Below, in pieces: positions 35,660 through 43,737 of a stretch of 64,000 nt of DNA (within the stretch, counting starts at the first letter, position 1; each line of letters starts with the position of its first letter). The notes beneath the pieces were generated by a model. The model was not told the DNA's origin. It did no database searches and was given only the letters and a program-made list of their open reading frames with translations. Origin of the DNA: JBDTNL01 sp039933785 (GTDB lineage Bacteria > Acidobacteriota > Thermoanaerobaculia > Multivoradales > JAGPDF01); assembly GCA_039933785.1 (NCBI GenBank), contig JBDTNL010000001.1:124001-188000 (forward strand), in the 5' to 3' direction. The position numbers and the translations under genes are program-made.

Positions 35660-36097
35660 TCAGCGGTCGGCGCGGTACATGCGCACGAAGCAGCCCGGAA
35701 CGTAGACCGGCTTTCGTGTGCGCAGGCGATATTCGGTGGGCGACTCGCCTGTGGCCCGCCGGAAGACCCGGCTGAAGGTGCCGAGGCTCCGGTACCCGAC
35801 CGCTGTCGAGATCTCGGTCACCGGCGAGGGGGTAGAGGTCAGCAGCTCTCTTGCCCGCTCCATGCGTCGCGCCTTGAGCGACTGTCCGGGCGTGAGGCCG
35901 AAGGCGCGCTGGAAGGATCGGATGAACCGGAACGGCGAGCAGTTCGCGGCGCGCGCGAGTTGGGCCACGGAGAGCGGCTGCGCGTAGTGGCACTCGATGC
36001 GCTGACGAGCGGCGTCCAGGTCGGCAATCGAGGGCGGCACGTCCAAAATCGTAGCTCCCGGGACGCCGGTCAGTCGCTCGCGGCCTGGAGGCAACAC
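35660..36097 (-). CDS. AraC-family transcriptional regulator (DNA-binding domain only)
   Basis: A 145-aa regulator consisting almost entirely of the AraC double helix-turn-helix: IADLDAARQRIECHYAQPLS, VAQLARAANCSPFRFIRSFQ, RAFGLTPGQSLKARRMERAR and VTEISTAVGYRSLGTFSRVF. No ligand-binding domain is present. It probably controls itself and the adjacent VOC gene. The first ~20 residues are not domain-like, so a later start is possible. Confidence 0.85.
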   Translation of the reverse strand: MLPPGRERLTGVPGATILDVPPSIADLDAARQRIECHYAQPLSVAQLARAANCSPFRFIRSFQRAFGLTPGQSLKARRMERARELLTSTPSPVTEISTAVGYRSLGTFSRVFRRATGESPTEYRLRTRKPVYVPGCFVRMYRADR

Positions 36098-36147
36098 ACC
36101 TCGAACCCAATCGCGTCGATTCGCGCTTCTAGACTGAGGGCGCTGAG

Positions 36148-36984
36148 TCAGGAGCGCTCGAGCCCGCGCAGCCCCTCGCGGGCCCGCGTGAGCTCGCCGG
36201 CGGCCCCTTCCGCGTGCCGCTTGGCTTCGGTCGCGGCCCGGCGGGCTTGCTCGGCGGTCTGCTCGGCCACGGCTGCGGCCTGCGTTGCGCTCTGCGCAGA
36301 TTCGCCGGCCTCGTCGGCGGTACGGCGAAGATCGCGGGCCCGCTGCTCGATCTTCGCGAGCTCCTGGCGGGCGCGCTCGATGCGCTCCTGCCGCTCCTGC
36401 GCCTCGCGCTTGGCGGCGGCCTGGGCCGTCGGGTTCGCCTTCTTGGTCGAAGTCGGCGCGGTAGCGGCCGAGCCTGGCCCCTGTTCAGCCGCGAGCTGCA
36501 ATCCGGCCATGACCTCGAAGCCGGGCCGGTCGAGGTCCAGGTCGAGCCACTCGCGCTCGATCAGCGGTCGGTGCGCGGGATCGTGCGCGAGAGCGTCGAG
36601 GTTCTGGCGTAGACGATCCGCGACCGCGGGACCCGGCGCGCCTTCTGTCGCACTCAGGATCTCGAGGGCGAGAGAGGTCAGCCGCCCGGCTTCGGCGCGC
36701 ACAGCATCGAGCGCATCGCGAAGCACGCTTCCACCCTTCCCGGTCGCGGATTCGATCGCGGCGGTGAAGGCAGCCATCGCACGAGGCTCGCGAGCGAAGA
36801 GCTGATTCACCCCCCAGGCGGAGGGCACCGGCTTGCGCAGAGCCTTCACTTCGCCGGCTCGGGGGTCGCCGTTCTTGGTCAGGCGCTTGAGGAGCGCCTG
36901 ACGGGCAGGCGTGAACTCGCTGAGCGGCCCCCAGTAGAGTGCGCGGATTTCGTCGTCGAGCGTGGAAGTTGCCGTCGTGGGCAT
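36148..36984 (-). CDS. Hypothetical coiled-coil protein
   Basis: A 278-aa protein of a conserved uncharacterised family whose N-terminus reads LYWGPLSEFTPARQALLKRL and LRKPVPSAWGVNQLFAREPR. Residues ~185-270 form a long charged coiled coil, rich in Ala, Glu, Arg and Gln (AKREAQERQERIERARQELA). No signal peptide or enzymatic motif. It may be a structural or scaffold protein. It is divergent from the sigma factor gene across a 285-base gap. Confidence 0.65.
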   Translation of the reverse strand: MPTTATSTLDDEIRALYWGPLSEFTPARQALLKRLTKNGDPRAGEVKALRKPVPSAWGVNQLFAREPRAMAAFTAAIESATGKGGSVLRDALDAVRAEAGRLTSLALEILSATEGAPGPAVADRLRQNLDALAHDPAHRPLIEREWLDLDLDRPGFEVMAGLQLAAEQGPGSAATAPTSTKKANPTAQAAAKREAQERQERIERARQELAKIEQRARDLRRTADEAGESAQSATQAAAVAEQTAEQARRAATEAKRHAEGAAGELTRAREGLRGLERS

Positions 36985-37131
36985 GCGGCAATCCTAGCCC
37001 CGGCGGCGCCAGGGCCAGGCTGCGCCCTGCTTGTCATGAGACCCACCCAAGGTTCCGCCGCAGTCGTCGAGGTCGAGCTGCGCTGATCGCCGCTGGCCCG
37101 GAATGTGACTAGAATGGCCGCAGACTACCTG

Positions 37132-37146
37132 CGTGACCGAGTCACG
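37132..37146. promoter_or_regulatory. Small inverted repeat in a divergent promoter region
   Basis: CGTGACCGAGTCACG is an inverted repeat with 6-bp arms and a 3-base centre, in the 285-base gap between two divergent genes and 124 bases before the sigma factor start. TAGAAT about 20 bases to the left could be a -10 box. It is an operator candidate from shape and position only. Confidence 0.25.
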
Positions 37147-37269
37147 GATCCGCTGGCGCATTGCGCTGGCCGTTAGATCCTGAGCCAGCGAGTGTCCCCT
37201 GATCTGAGCGGTCCGCCCATTGCTGGCGGCAGGCGTTTCCAGCCGCGCGACCGCAAGGGAGCCTGAGAT

Positions 37270-37788
37270 TTGTCCGCCTTGCGCCGTGGAGTCGAACACC
37301 CGCCCGAACCGGCATCCCCGACCCGGTCCAGTCCGTGGAGTGATCCGGAGCTTCGCGCGCTGATGTCGGCGGCGCTTCGGTTCGCGCTTCGCTGGAGCAA
37401 GAGCGACGAGGATGCCGAGGACATCGTGCAAGAGGCGATGCAGCGCCTCCTGCTCTACGACCACATCGAGAATCCGCGCGCCTGGCTGGCGGTGGTGGTC
37501 AGGCGGCTGGCCTGGCGACTGCATCGTGAGCGCCAACGGGAAGGGCTTGCCCTCGAAGAGGAACGCCACCGCGTGCTGGAATCGCCTCCGCCGGCTACCG
37601 TGGGCGCCCGCCTCGAGCTCGAGTCGGTGCTTGCTCAGGTAGCGCGGCACGATCGTCGCCTGCTGCTGCTCGACGCCGCCGGGTTTTCGGACGAGGAGAT
37701 CAGCCGCAAGGTGGGCTGCCGCCCGGGCAGCATCCACACCCTGCTCACCCGCGCGCGCCAGCGGTTGCGTCGCGCCGGGGGAGAGTGA
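37270..37788 (+). CDS. ECF-type RNA polymerase sigma factor
   Basis: A 172-aa sigma-70 family protein of the extracytoplasmic-function type. Region 2 reads ALRWSKSDEDAEDIVQEAMQ followed by RLLLYDHIENPRAWLAVVVR. Region 4 reads LLLLDAAGFSDEEISRKVGC with a PGSIHTLLTRARQRLR helix-turn-helix. The start is a TTG at 37270 with AAGGGAG 8 bases upstream. No anti-sigma gene is adjacent, since the next gene is convergent, so control must lie elsewhere. Target genes are unknown. Confidence 0.85.
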   Translation: MSALRRGVEHPPEPASPTRSSPWSDPELRALMSAALRFALRWSKSDEDAEDIVQEAMQRLLLYDHIENPRAWLAVVVRRLAWRLHRERQREGLALEEERHRVLESPPPATVGARLELESVLAQVARHDRRLLLLDAAGFSDEEISRKVGCRPGSIHTLLTRARQRLRRAGGE

Positions 37789-37802
37789 CTCTGCGCCTGA
37801 AG

Positions 37803-37837
37803 CCGCCGCCGCGAGGCGAGCGGCCACGCGACGGCGG
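37803..37837. terminator. Stem-loop between convergent genes
   Basis: CCGCCGCCGCG (37803-37813) pairs with CGCGACGGCGG (37827-37837) with one mismatch, around a 13-base loop, in the 71-base gap between the sigma factor stop and the stop of the convergent secreted BNR protein. Confidence 0.5.
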
Positions 37838-37859
37838 TACGGAGATGTACTGCCGAGAC

Positions 37860-40427
37860 TCAGTAGGTCCCGCCCCCCACCACGACCGGAGTCTCGAGGC
37901 TGGTGCTGGACAGGAACCTGCTCTCCTTGCCCGGGAGATACCGGGCCACGAGCTGGTGCCTGCCGGGCTTGATGCGCCCGGTTTGCAGAGTCGCCCGCCC
38001 GCGGGCGTCGAGCTTGGCCGGCTCTCCCGCCTTCTCGCCGTCGATCAGGAACTCGACGAGGCCGGACGGCGATACGCGGCCTTGTCGAGCGTTCGGCGCC
38101 ACGATGGCAGTGAGCGTCGCCGATGCCCCGGGTTTCCCCGGACCGCGGTCGGCGCTCGCGGTGGTTGTGGTCGAGCCAGCTTGCAGGCGTTGGCTGATCA
38201 GATAGGCCTTGGCGAAGCCGGGATTGCCGGTGACCATGACGTCGAAGACGCAGTTGGAGTGGCGGTTCTTGCCCACGATAGGCCGGCAGAGTTTCTGCGC
38301 TACGAGCTCGCTCAGGGGTTTTGCCGGGTGGCTTTCCGGCAGCACGCACGGCGGGTTCTCGGGTGGCCAACTCGCTTGCGTGAAGGTAGCGGTCGAGGTC
38401 CCAGGGGCGTAGTCGAAAAGACTCGTCTTGTCGGTGACCCGCCAGGCGTCGGCGAATTTCTGGTTGAGGTCGATGTATCGCTGATGCAAGCTGGCCGGTT
38501 GAGGCCCGAGCGAGGTTCCGTCCGGCAGCCCGGGTAGCCAGCTGCCTCGGGCGCGAGCGCCCATGATGCCTTCGAGCGCCGGGGTGTGGAACGCGTCCAC
38601 GTTGAGGAACCACTTGCTCTCGGTGGACCACCAGTTGGGCGTGACCAGGAGCACGGTGCCGTCGGGGAAATCGATTTCGATGCCGCCGCTGCCCGCGGGG
38701 ATGATGCGGCCGCCGGCTCCGAGGCTCACCCCCGTTGCCGACAGCGTCGTGAGCGCGCCGTCCACCCGCAGTTGGAGTCCCGTCGGATCCGGAACGCCGC
38801 TGGCGTTGGGCTGAAGGGTGACGCGATGAGTGCCGACGCGGGCGGCGACCGCGGTGTTGAGGCTCACGCAGCTGGTGAGGCCGGTGTAGTCGTTGAAGAT
38901 CGCGGCCGCGGTGGCGACAGGCGTCTGGCGCGTTTGCACCAGGAGGCCCTCGCCGTCGCGCAGGGCGCCGAACTCGCCGGCGCTCTGGAAGTCGTAGTTG
39001 ATGTTGTCGACGGTGGTGATGTGCGGGTCGCCCTCGTTAGCGGCCGCGCCGCCGGTCACGCTGTCGGTGTAAGCGTCCCAGCGAGTCGTGCCGTCGGGGT
39101 TGTCGCCGGTGCTGTTCGAGACGTCGGCCCAGATCGGGTGCTCGAGTCCCTGGAAATACGCCAGGCCCGAATAGTCGCCGAATTGAATGTCCAACTGACC
39201 TGCTGCCGGCGGATTCGACCCGCTTCCGGTCGACGAGCCGTCGCTGATCTGCGCGTTGGCGAAGAAAGCGGGCGAGGCTGGGGTGGGGGTCGAGACGGTA
39301 CAGAACTCCTGCATCGCCGTGTTGCCGGCCGAATTGCGCGCGTCGTGCCAGCACACGCCAATGTTGCCGGAGAGCAGGTTGGTCGCGATCCGGGGAAGGA
39401 ACTGACTGCGTGCGGTGGCGTCGTCGTTGACCCGGATCGGCGGATTGCTCCAGGTCGAGCCGTTGTTGTCGGAGAACCGCACCATGATGTCGGTGTCGTT
39501 GTTCTCGTTCACCGGTTCTTCGGTATAGACGAGATAGAGCCGCCCGAAACGTGGGCTCCCGGCGTCGGCATCGAACGCCAGTCCGGCTTCGGCGTCGATG
39601 GAGCGGACGTTTTGCGCGGGGATGAAGTCGAACCCCCCGACATTGGTCGAGGTCGCGGTGCTGGCGGCGCCGAAATTCCCGGCCCCGAGACCGTCGGCGT
39701 CGATGTTGATGAGAATGGAGGCAGGCCCCTGGCCGCCGGTCGGCGTCTCGCACGCCTGCACGACGGCGCCACCGGGCGAGACGGCCAGATCTCCGAAGCT
39801 GCAGCCGGTGGTGCCGGGGATGGTCTGCATCGCCCCGAATGCACCGACGACGCCGAGCCCAGTCACCGCGGCACCGGATGCCCTCATCTGGTTGCTCTGA
39901 TTCCAGACCACCCAGACCGCGCCGGCAGCCGCCGCGACCGAAGGCTGATCCACGTTCCCGGATCCGAGACTGACTAGATTCGAGAACGTCAAGCCGGCGT
40001 CGGTGCTGAGCAGGGTCTCGACCGTGTTGGCGTTGGTGAGGTAGGTGATGAACAGGTTGCCGAAGGTGTCCCAGGCGAGCGCCGGGTCGCAGCAGGCGGC
40101 TGGCCCCTGGCCGGCGTCGCCGTCTGCGATGGTCTTGTCTGCATCTGGATAGGTCCAGGTCGCTCCGCCGTCGGTGCTGCGCGCGGCGAAGAGTCCGCCG
40201 GTGGAGTTGTTGCAAGACGCGAAGAGTTGCAGCTTGTTGGTGGGGTTCTTGGCGATGGCGCATTCGTTCTGGTAGTTGGCCATCTTGGAGACGTTGCGAT
40301 CGGTGCCTCCAGAAACCTGAGAAAGGGCTGCGCCGCAAAGCAGCAAGAGCCCGCCCGCGACGGCGAGAGCTGGGGCGAGAGCGGCGGGGATCGCGGGAGG
40401 GGGCAGAGAGCGAGTGAGTTTGCGCAT
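37860..40427 (-). CDS. Secreted BNR-repeat / vWD / Ig-like protein
   Basis: An 855-aa exported modular protein. After a signal peptide (ALAVAGGLLLLCGAALSQ), residues ~25-420 resemble a sialidase-like BNR propeller (STDGGATWTYPDAD, STDAGLTFSNLVSLG, SDNNGSTWSNPP). The middle has a von Willebrand D-like domain: GDPHITTVDNINYDFQSAGE followed by FGALRDGEGLLVQTR. The C-terminus is an Ig-like repeat (GLVEFLIDGEKAGEPAKLDA, GRATLQTGRIKPGRHQLVAR). No catalytic triad is evident, so surface binding or adhesion is likely. The start at 40427 is fixed by AAAGGAG; the longer frame runs into the SNase-like gene. That gene precedes it by 14 bases. Confidence 0.8.
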   Translation of the reverse strand: MRKLTRSLPPPAIPAALAPALAVAGGLLLLCGAALSQVSGGTDRNVSKMANYQNECAIAKNPTNKLQLFASCNNSTGGLFAARSTDGGATWTYPDADKTIADGDAGQGPAACCDPALAWDTFGNLFITYLTNANTVETLLSTDAGLTFSNLVSLGSGNVDQPSVAAAAGAVWVVWNQSNQMRASGAAVTGLGVVGAFGAMQTIPGTTGCSFGDLAVSPGGAVVQACETPTGGQGPASILINIDADGLGAGNFGAASTATSTNVGGFDFIPAQNVRSIDAEAGLAFDADAGSPRFGRLYLVYTEEPVNENNDTDIMVRFSDNNGSTWSNPPIRVNDDATARSQFLPRIATNLLSGNIGVCWHDARNSAGNTAMQEFCTVSTPTPASPAFFANAQISDGSSTGSGSNPPAAGQLDIQFGDYSGLAYFQGLEHPIWADVSNSTGDNPDGTTRWDAYTDSVTGGAAANEGDPHITTVDNINYDFQSAGEFGALRDGEGLLVQTRQTPVATAAAIFNDYTGLTSCVSLNTAVAARVGTHRVTLQPNASGVPDPTGLQLRVDGALTTLSATGVSLGAGGRIIPAGSGGIEIDFPDGTVLLVTPNWWSTESKWFLNVDAFHTPALEGIMGARARGSWLPGLPDGTSLGPQPASLHQRYIDLNQKFADAWRVTDKTSLFDYAPGTSTATFTQASWPPENPPCVLPESHPAKPLSELVAQKLCRPIVGKNRHSNCVFDVMVTGNPGFAKAYLISQRLQAGSTTTTASADRGPGKPGASATLTAIVAPNARQGRVSPSGLVEFLIDGEKAGEPAKLDARGRATLQTGRIKPGRHQLVARYLPGKESRFLSSTSLETPVVVGGGTY

Positions 40428-40441
40428 GGCGATCTCCTTTC

Positions 40442-40930
40442 TCACTTGGGCGGCGTCGCGGCCCAAAGACCGCGATGGCCTTTGCGGGCTTCGGACTCGG
40501 CGGCGGAGAGCTCGTGGTACTTGTAGTCGTAGCCTTGGATGCGTCGGACCAGTCCGCTCTTCATGAGCTCGAGGCCGACATCCTTGACCCCGACCTCGGG
40601 ATCGTCGGTGAAGACTTGACCCACCATCTCGCCCTTGTCGTTGCGGCCCTCGAAGCGCAAATGGATGGTCTTCCCGAGCACCAGCTTGGCCACCACCTCC
40701 CTGGCGTCCTGGGCGAACTTGCCCTCGCGAGGAGCCTCGATGCCGGTGATGCGGACGACGTACGTCCCCGCGCCGTAGTCGAGCGTTACCACTGTCGCGT
40801 CCTTCACCTCGGTCACCTTCCCGTAGAGCGAGTCTCCGGCGAGAGCCGGGGAGAAGCCCGCCCCAAGGACCAGGAAACCCAGGAATCCTCCAGCAACCCG
40901 TTGCTGGTGTAGCCACTGCATCGCAGGCAT
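40442..40930 (-). CDS. Secreted staphylococcal nuclease-like (SNase) protein
   Basis: A 162-aa exported protein with an OB-fold SNase domain: GKVTEVKDATVVTLDYGAG, VVRITGIEAPREGKFAQDAR, EVVAKLVLGKTIHLRFEGRN and GLELMKSGLVRRIQGYDYKY. Residues matching the catalytic Arg/Glu in RITGIEAP...REG are present, but the usual second Arg in DxYGR is replaced by DKGEM, so nuclease activity is doubtful. The signal peptide is weak (GFLGFLVLGAGFSPALAG). It is the first gene of a two-gene unit with the BNR/vWD protein. Confidence 0.75.
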   Translation of the reverse strand: MPAMQWLHQQRVAGGFLGFLVLGAGFSPALAGDSLYGKVTEVKDATVVTLDYGAGTYVVRITGIEAPREGKFAQDAREVVAKLVLGKTIHLRFEGRNDKGEMVGQVFTDDPEVGVKDVGLELMKSGLVRRIQGYDYKYHELSAAESEARKGHRGLWAATPPK

Positions 40931-41021
40931 AGAGCCTCCTCTCGGCTTCGAGCCGACAACGTTGCCCTGGACTACCCATCGAGAGTGCGGGGGGAGGAGA
41001 AACCGCTACTGCGGGACGGGA

Positions 41022-41786
41022 TCAGGTGGCGAGGAGGACCATCTCGGCCGAGGCCGCCAGGTCGAACGGCTGGCTCGCGAACCCGCCGAAGACCTCGACT
41101 CGCCGAAATCCGGCGACATCGAGCAGGGTAAGGAGCTCCTGATGGCGCCAGCCCTGCTGAAAGAGCTGGCGCTGGTGGACGAGCTCGCCGCCGCCTTCGC
41201 CGCCGGATTGCCGTCGATGCACGGTCTCGGTGACCGCTACGACGCCCTCGGCTCGGAGTTCGAGCTGGCGCTCGAAGACCAGCTCGCCGCCTTCGACCGC
41301 CAGCCGCCGTTGGGGAAGCCTGGTGAGTTCGCCCGGTGCGAGCGCGTCGTAGTTGAGCTGCTGCCCGACGAAGACTCCGCCGGGAAGCAATCGGCGCCGC
41401 AGCCCGACGAACATCCGCGAGATCGTTTCGACACCGATCAACGCCGGCAGCGTGTTGCCGAGACAGACCACGGCTCCGAAGTGACCGCGGACCATGGCCT
41501 CGACGGCGCCGAGGTCGCCTGCCAGGTGCTGCACGTTGGCGACGGCGCGGCTCTTCGCCACCTCCCAACGCTCCTTCACGCCCTCGATGCCGACCACGGT
41601 AAAGCCCCGTTCTGCGAGCCAATTGGCGTGTTCGCCGGTACCCGATCCGAGATCCAGCACGCGCTCGCTCGGGGCGCCGCGGAGTGCGCTCACGAGGAAG
41701 GGACCCTCGCGCTCGAGACGGGCCGTCCAGTCGACGGCGGTGTCGTAGTTGAAGAGGGGTGAGATCGCCGCGAGATCGTCGGTCAT
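41022..41786 (-). CDS. Class I SAM-dependent methyltransferase
   Basis: A 254-aa methyltransferase with motif I in RVLDLGSGTGEHANWLAERG, then FTVVGIEGVKERWEVAKSRA and FGAVVCLGNTLPALIG. The substrate is unknown. Its ATG overlaps the stop of the MarR-GNAT gene by 4 bases (ATGA), so the two genes are translationally coupled, which may place the methyltransferase under the regulator's own control. Confidence 0.85.
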   Translation of the reverse strand: MTDDLAAISPLFNYDTAVDWTARLEREGPFLVSALRGAPSERVLDLGSGTGEHANWLAERGFTVVGIEGVKERWEVAKSRAVANVQHLAGDLGAVEAMVRGHFGAVVCLGNTLPALIGVETISRMFVGLRRRLLPGGVFVGQQLNYDALAPGELTRLPQRRLAVEGGELVFERQLELRAEGVVAVTETVHRRQSGGEGGGELVHQRQLFQQGWRHQELLTLLDVAGFRRVEVFGGFASQPFDLAASAEMVLLAT

Positions 41787-42769
41787 TGGGCAGGGGGGAT
41801 TGTAGCCGTCGCCAAATCGAGCTCCCAGGTTTCAGCGATCTGTTCGGCTCCCCAAACGTGCGCGCGCTCCTCGTCGACGAGGCGATAGCCCGCCCGGGTG
41901 TAGAGGAAACGCGCGCTGGCGAGACGGCTGTTGGTCAAGAGGACGATCTTGCGATACCCGGCGGCGTGCGCAAAGCGGGTGCACTCGTCAACCAGCCGCC
42001 CGCCTAGACCGAGGCCGCGCGCTGCGGGCTCGACCAGCAGCATGCGGAGCTGGGCGACACGAGCCGACTTCTTGACCAGGAAGACGAAGCCCAGGGTCTC
42101 GCCGTCGCGCTCGGCGATCCAGCCGCGTTCCTTCTCGGGGTCGAAATGGGCCGCGAAGTCCGCCACGATGCTCGCCACCAAGCCTTCGAACTCCGCGTTC
42201 CAGCCGTACTCGGTGCCATAGAGCAGACCGTGCCGGTAGACCACCCAGCCCAGATCGCCGGGGCCGGGCGGGCGCAGGACGATCGGAGAAGGGGCCGGGG
42301 ACGCGGCGCCGAGCGCATCGGCGATGGTCCGCATGGCGCCGGTGAGGCGCGCCCGCGCATCGGCGGAAAGAGGATCGAGCATGCCGCGCACGTGTCTGCG
42401 CGAGTCTTCCTCGAGCGCGGCGAAGCGGGTGCGCCCGTGGCGAGTGAGCTTCAAGTGGCTCTGCCGGGCGTCGTCCTCCGAGCGCCGGCGCGCCACCAAG
42501 CCATCGCGCTCCAGGCGGCGCAGAATGCGGCTCAGATACCCGGCATCGAGCCCGAGCTCGGCCGCGATCTCGGCCGCCGTCGGCAGCTCGCGATAGGCGA
42601 TCTCGTAGAGCACGCGGAGCTCGGCCAGCGAGTGGGGTCCGCCGAGAGGACTCTCGGAGAGCACCCCGATGGTGCGGGTATAGAAGCGATTGAAGCGCCG
42701 GACTTGGTCGATCGGATCGACCAGACGAGGTGAAGGGGCGGCTTTGCGGCCGGTTCGGCGAGCGGGCAT
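41783..42769 (-). CDS. MarR-type regulator fused to a GNAT acetyltransferase
   Basis: A 328-aa two-domain protein. Residues ~15-150 are a MarR winged helix (AELRVLYEIAYRELPTAAEI, AAELGLDAGYLSRILRRLER, DGLVARRRSEDDARQSHLKL). Residues ~165-320 are a GNAT acetyltransferase with the acetyl-CoA loop LLVEPAARGLGLGGRLVDE and NSRLASARFLYTRAGYRLVD. The MarR-GNAT fusion is a known class in which ligand-responsive binding and acetylation occur in one chain. GGAGG lies 7 bases before the start. It is first of a coupled pair with the methyltransferase. Confidence 0.88.
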   Translation of the reverse strand: MPARRTGRKAAPSPRLVDPIDQVRRFNRFYTRTIGVLSESPLGGPHSLAELRVLYEIAYRELPTAAEIAAELGLDAGYLSRILRRLERDGLVARRRSEDDARQSHLKLTRHGRTRFAALEEDSRRHVRGMLDPLSADARARLTGAMRTIADALGAASPAPSPIVLRPPGPGDLGWVVYRHGLLYGTEYGWNAEFEGLVASIVADFAAHFDPEKERGWIAERDGETLGFVFLVKKSARVAQLRMLLVEPAARGLGLGGRLVDECTRFAHAAGYRKIVLLTNSRLASARFLYTRAGYRLVDEERAHVWGAEQIAETWELDLATATIPPAQ

Positions 42770-42856
42770 GGAGCACCTCCAGGCCGATGCTCGCTCGAAA
42801 TAGTTGACGGAGTCAAGTACTTGGATCGAAGCTCTCGCCGAGCGGGCGCCCGGCGC

Positions 42857-43723
42857 TCATTCCTGGCAGGCGGTTCCGAGCGCCGCGTGGACAGGCAGCA
42901 CGTGCTGGCGGTAGCGGATGAGCTCCCGGTAGCGGCCCTGCTCGACTCGTTTCGCGCCGAAGCGCTCGTACGCCGGAGGTTCCATCTCGAAGCGCTCGAG
43001 GAAGAAGGACGTCCGGCTCGGCCGCAAGCACTCGAGCGCATAGGCGGACCGGCCGTAACGCGCCAGGGCTGCGTCCACCTCGTCGCGAAGTTCTGGGTAC
43101 TCGCGGGCAGCGGCAATCTTGCGGCCGATCGCGGTGTCGTCGAGACGGAGCCACAGCGCGCCATTGCGCAGTGGCTCGGGGCAGTCCTCGGGTCGCGCGT
43201 CGAGTGCGAAATCCGAATTCCGCAGGGAACGTCCAGTGCGACGATGCACCAAGGCCACCGCACCGTCGATGACGAAACGGCAGACGTCGTGCGTGGGGTT
43301 GAAGCCCTCGGCGGCGTCGCCGGCCACCCAGTTCGTGCCGGCCTCGATCATGGCGTCGGCGAGTTGCTCGGCGAGCTCGACGAAGACTTCCAGGCGCCCG
43401 TCGAGCAGGTAGCGGTAGATCTCCTTGTCGGGGTACGGCCCGAAGACGGGGCCGCGCGCGGAACCGAGGCTGTCGAGCAAGCGGATCGTCGAATCGAGGC
43501 GCGAGGCGGCGTTTCCGCCGGAGCCGTCGGTCAAGCAGCAATAGATGGGTCGCTGGCGTTCCATCCAGGCGTGCACCATGAGCTCGTGCCCGGGGTGAGC
43601 CACGATCAACGCCGCGCGGACGGGCTCTTCCAGGCCCCCAGCATCGTCAAATACGTCCAGATCCGCCTCCTCGCTCGCGCCGAAATGCCACCGGATGAGC
43701 CTATCTCGCACTCCGCCTCGCAT
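42857..43723 (-). CDS. PIG-L/LmbE-like protein with altered metal motif
   Basis: A 288-aa protein that seems to belong to the LmbE/PIG-L deacetylase-like fold: AALIVAHPGHELMVHAWMER at residues ~37-56 replaces the usual (A/P)HPDDE, with CCLTDGSGG after it and a later GFNPTHDVCR. The metal-binding second Asp of the motif is His46 here, so catalysis is uncertain. The C-terminal 150 residues are unassigned. Its start is only 14 bases from the divergent SDR start, so a start further inside (near VFDDAGG) is possible. Function unknown. Confidence 0.5.
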   Translation of the reverse strand: MRGGVRDRLIRWHFGASEEADLDVFDDAGGLEEPVRAALIVAHPGHELMVHAWMERQRPIYCCLTDGSGGNAASRLDSTIRLLDSLGSARGPVFGPYPDKEIYRYLLDGRLEVFVELAEQLADAMIEAGTNWVAGDAAEGFNPTHDVCRFVIDGAVALVHRRTGRSLRNSDFALDARPEDCPEPLRNGALWLRLDDTAIGRKIAAAREYPELRDEVDAALARYGRSAYALECLRPSRTSFFLERFEMEPPAYERFGAKRVEQGRYRELIRYRQHVLPVHAALGTACQE

Positions 43724-43737
43724 ACACTGCGCGGACG

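Noticed and set aside
36994..38631. Long minus-strand frame (545 codons) across the sigma factor gene
   Set aside because: No motif and low-complexity Arg/Gly composition; the plus strand encodes a clear sigma factor there and the minus-strand BNR gene uses another frame.
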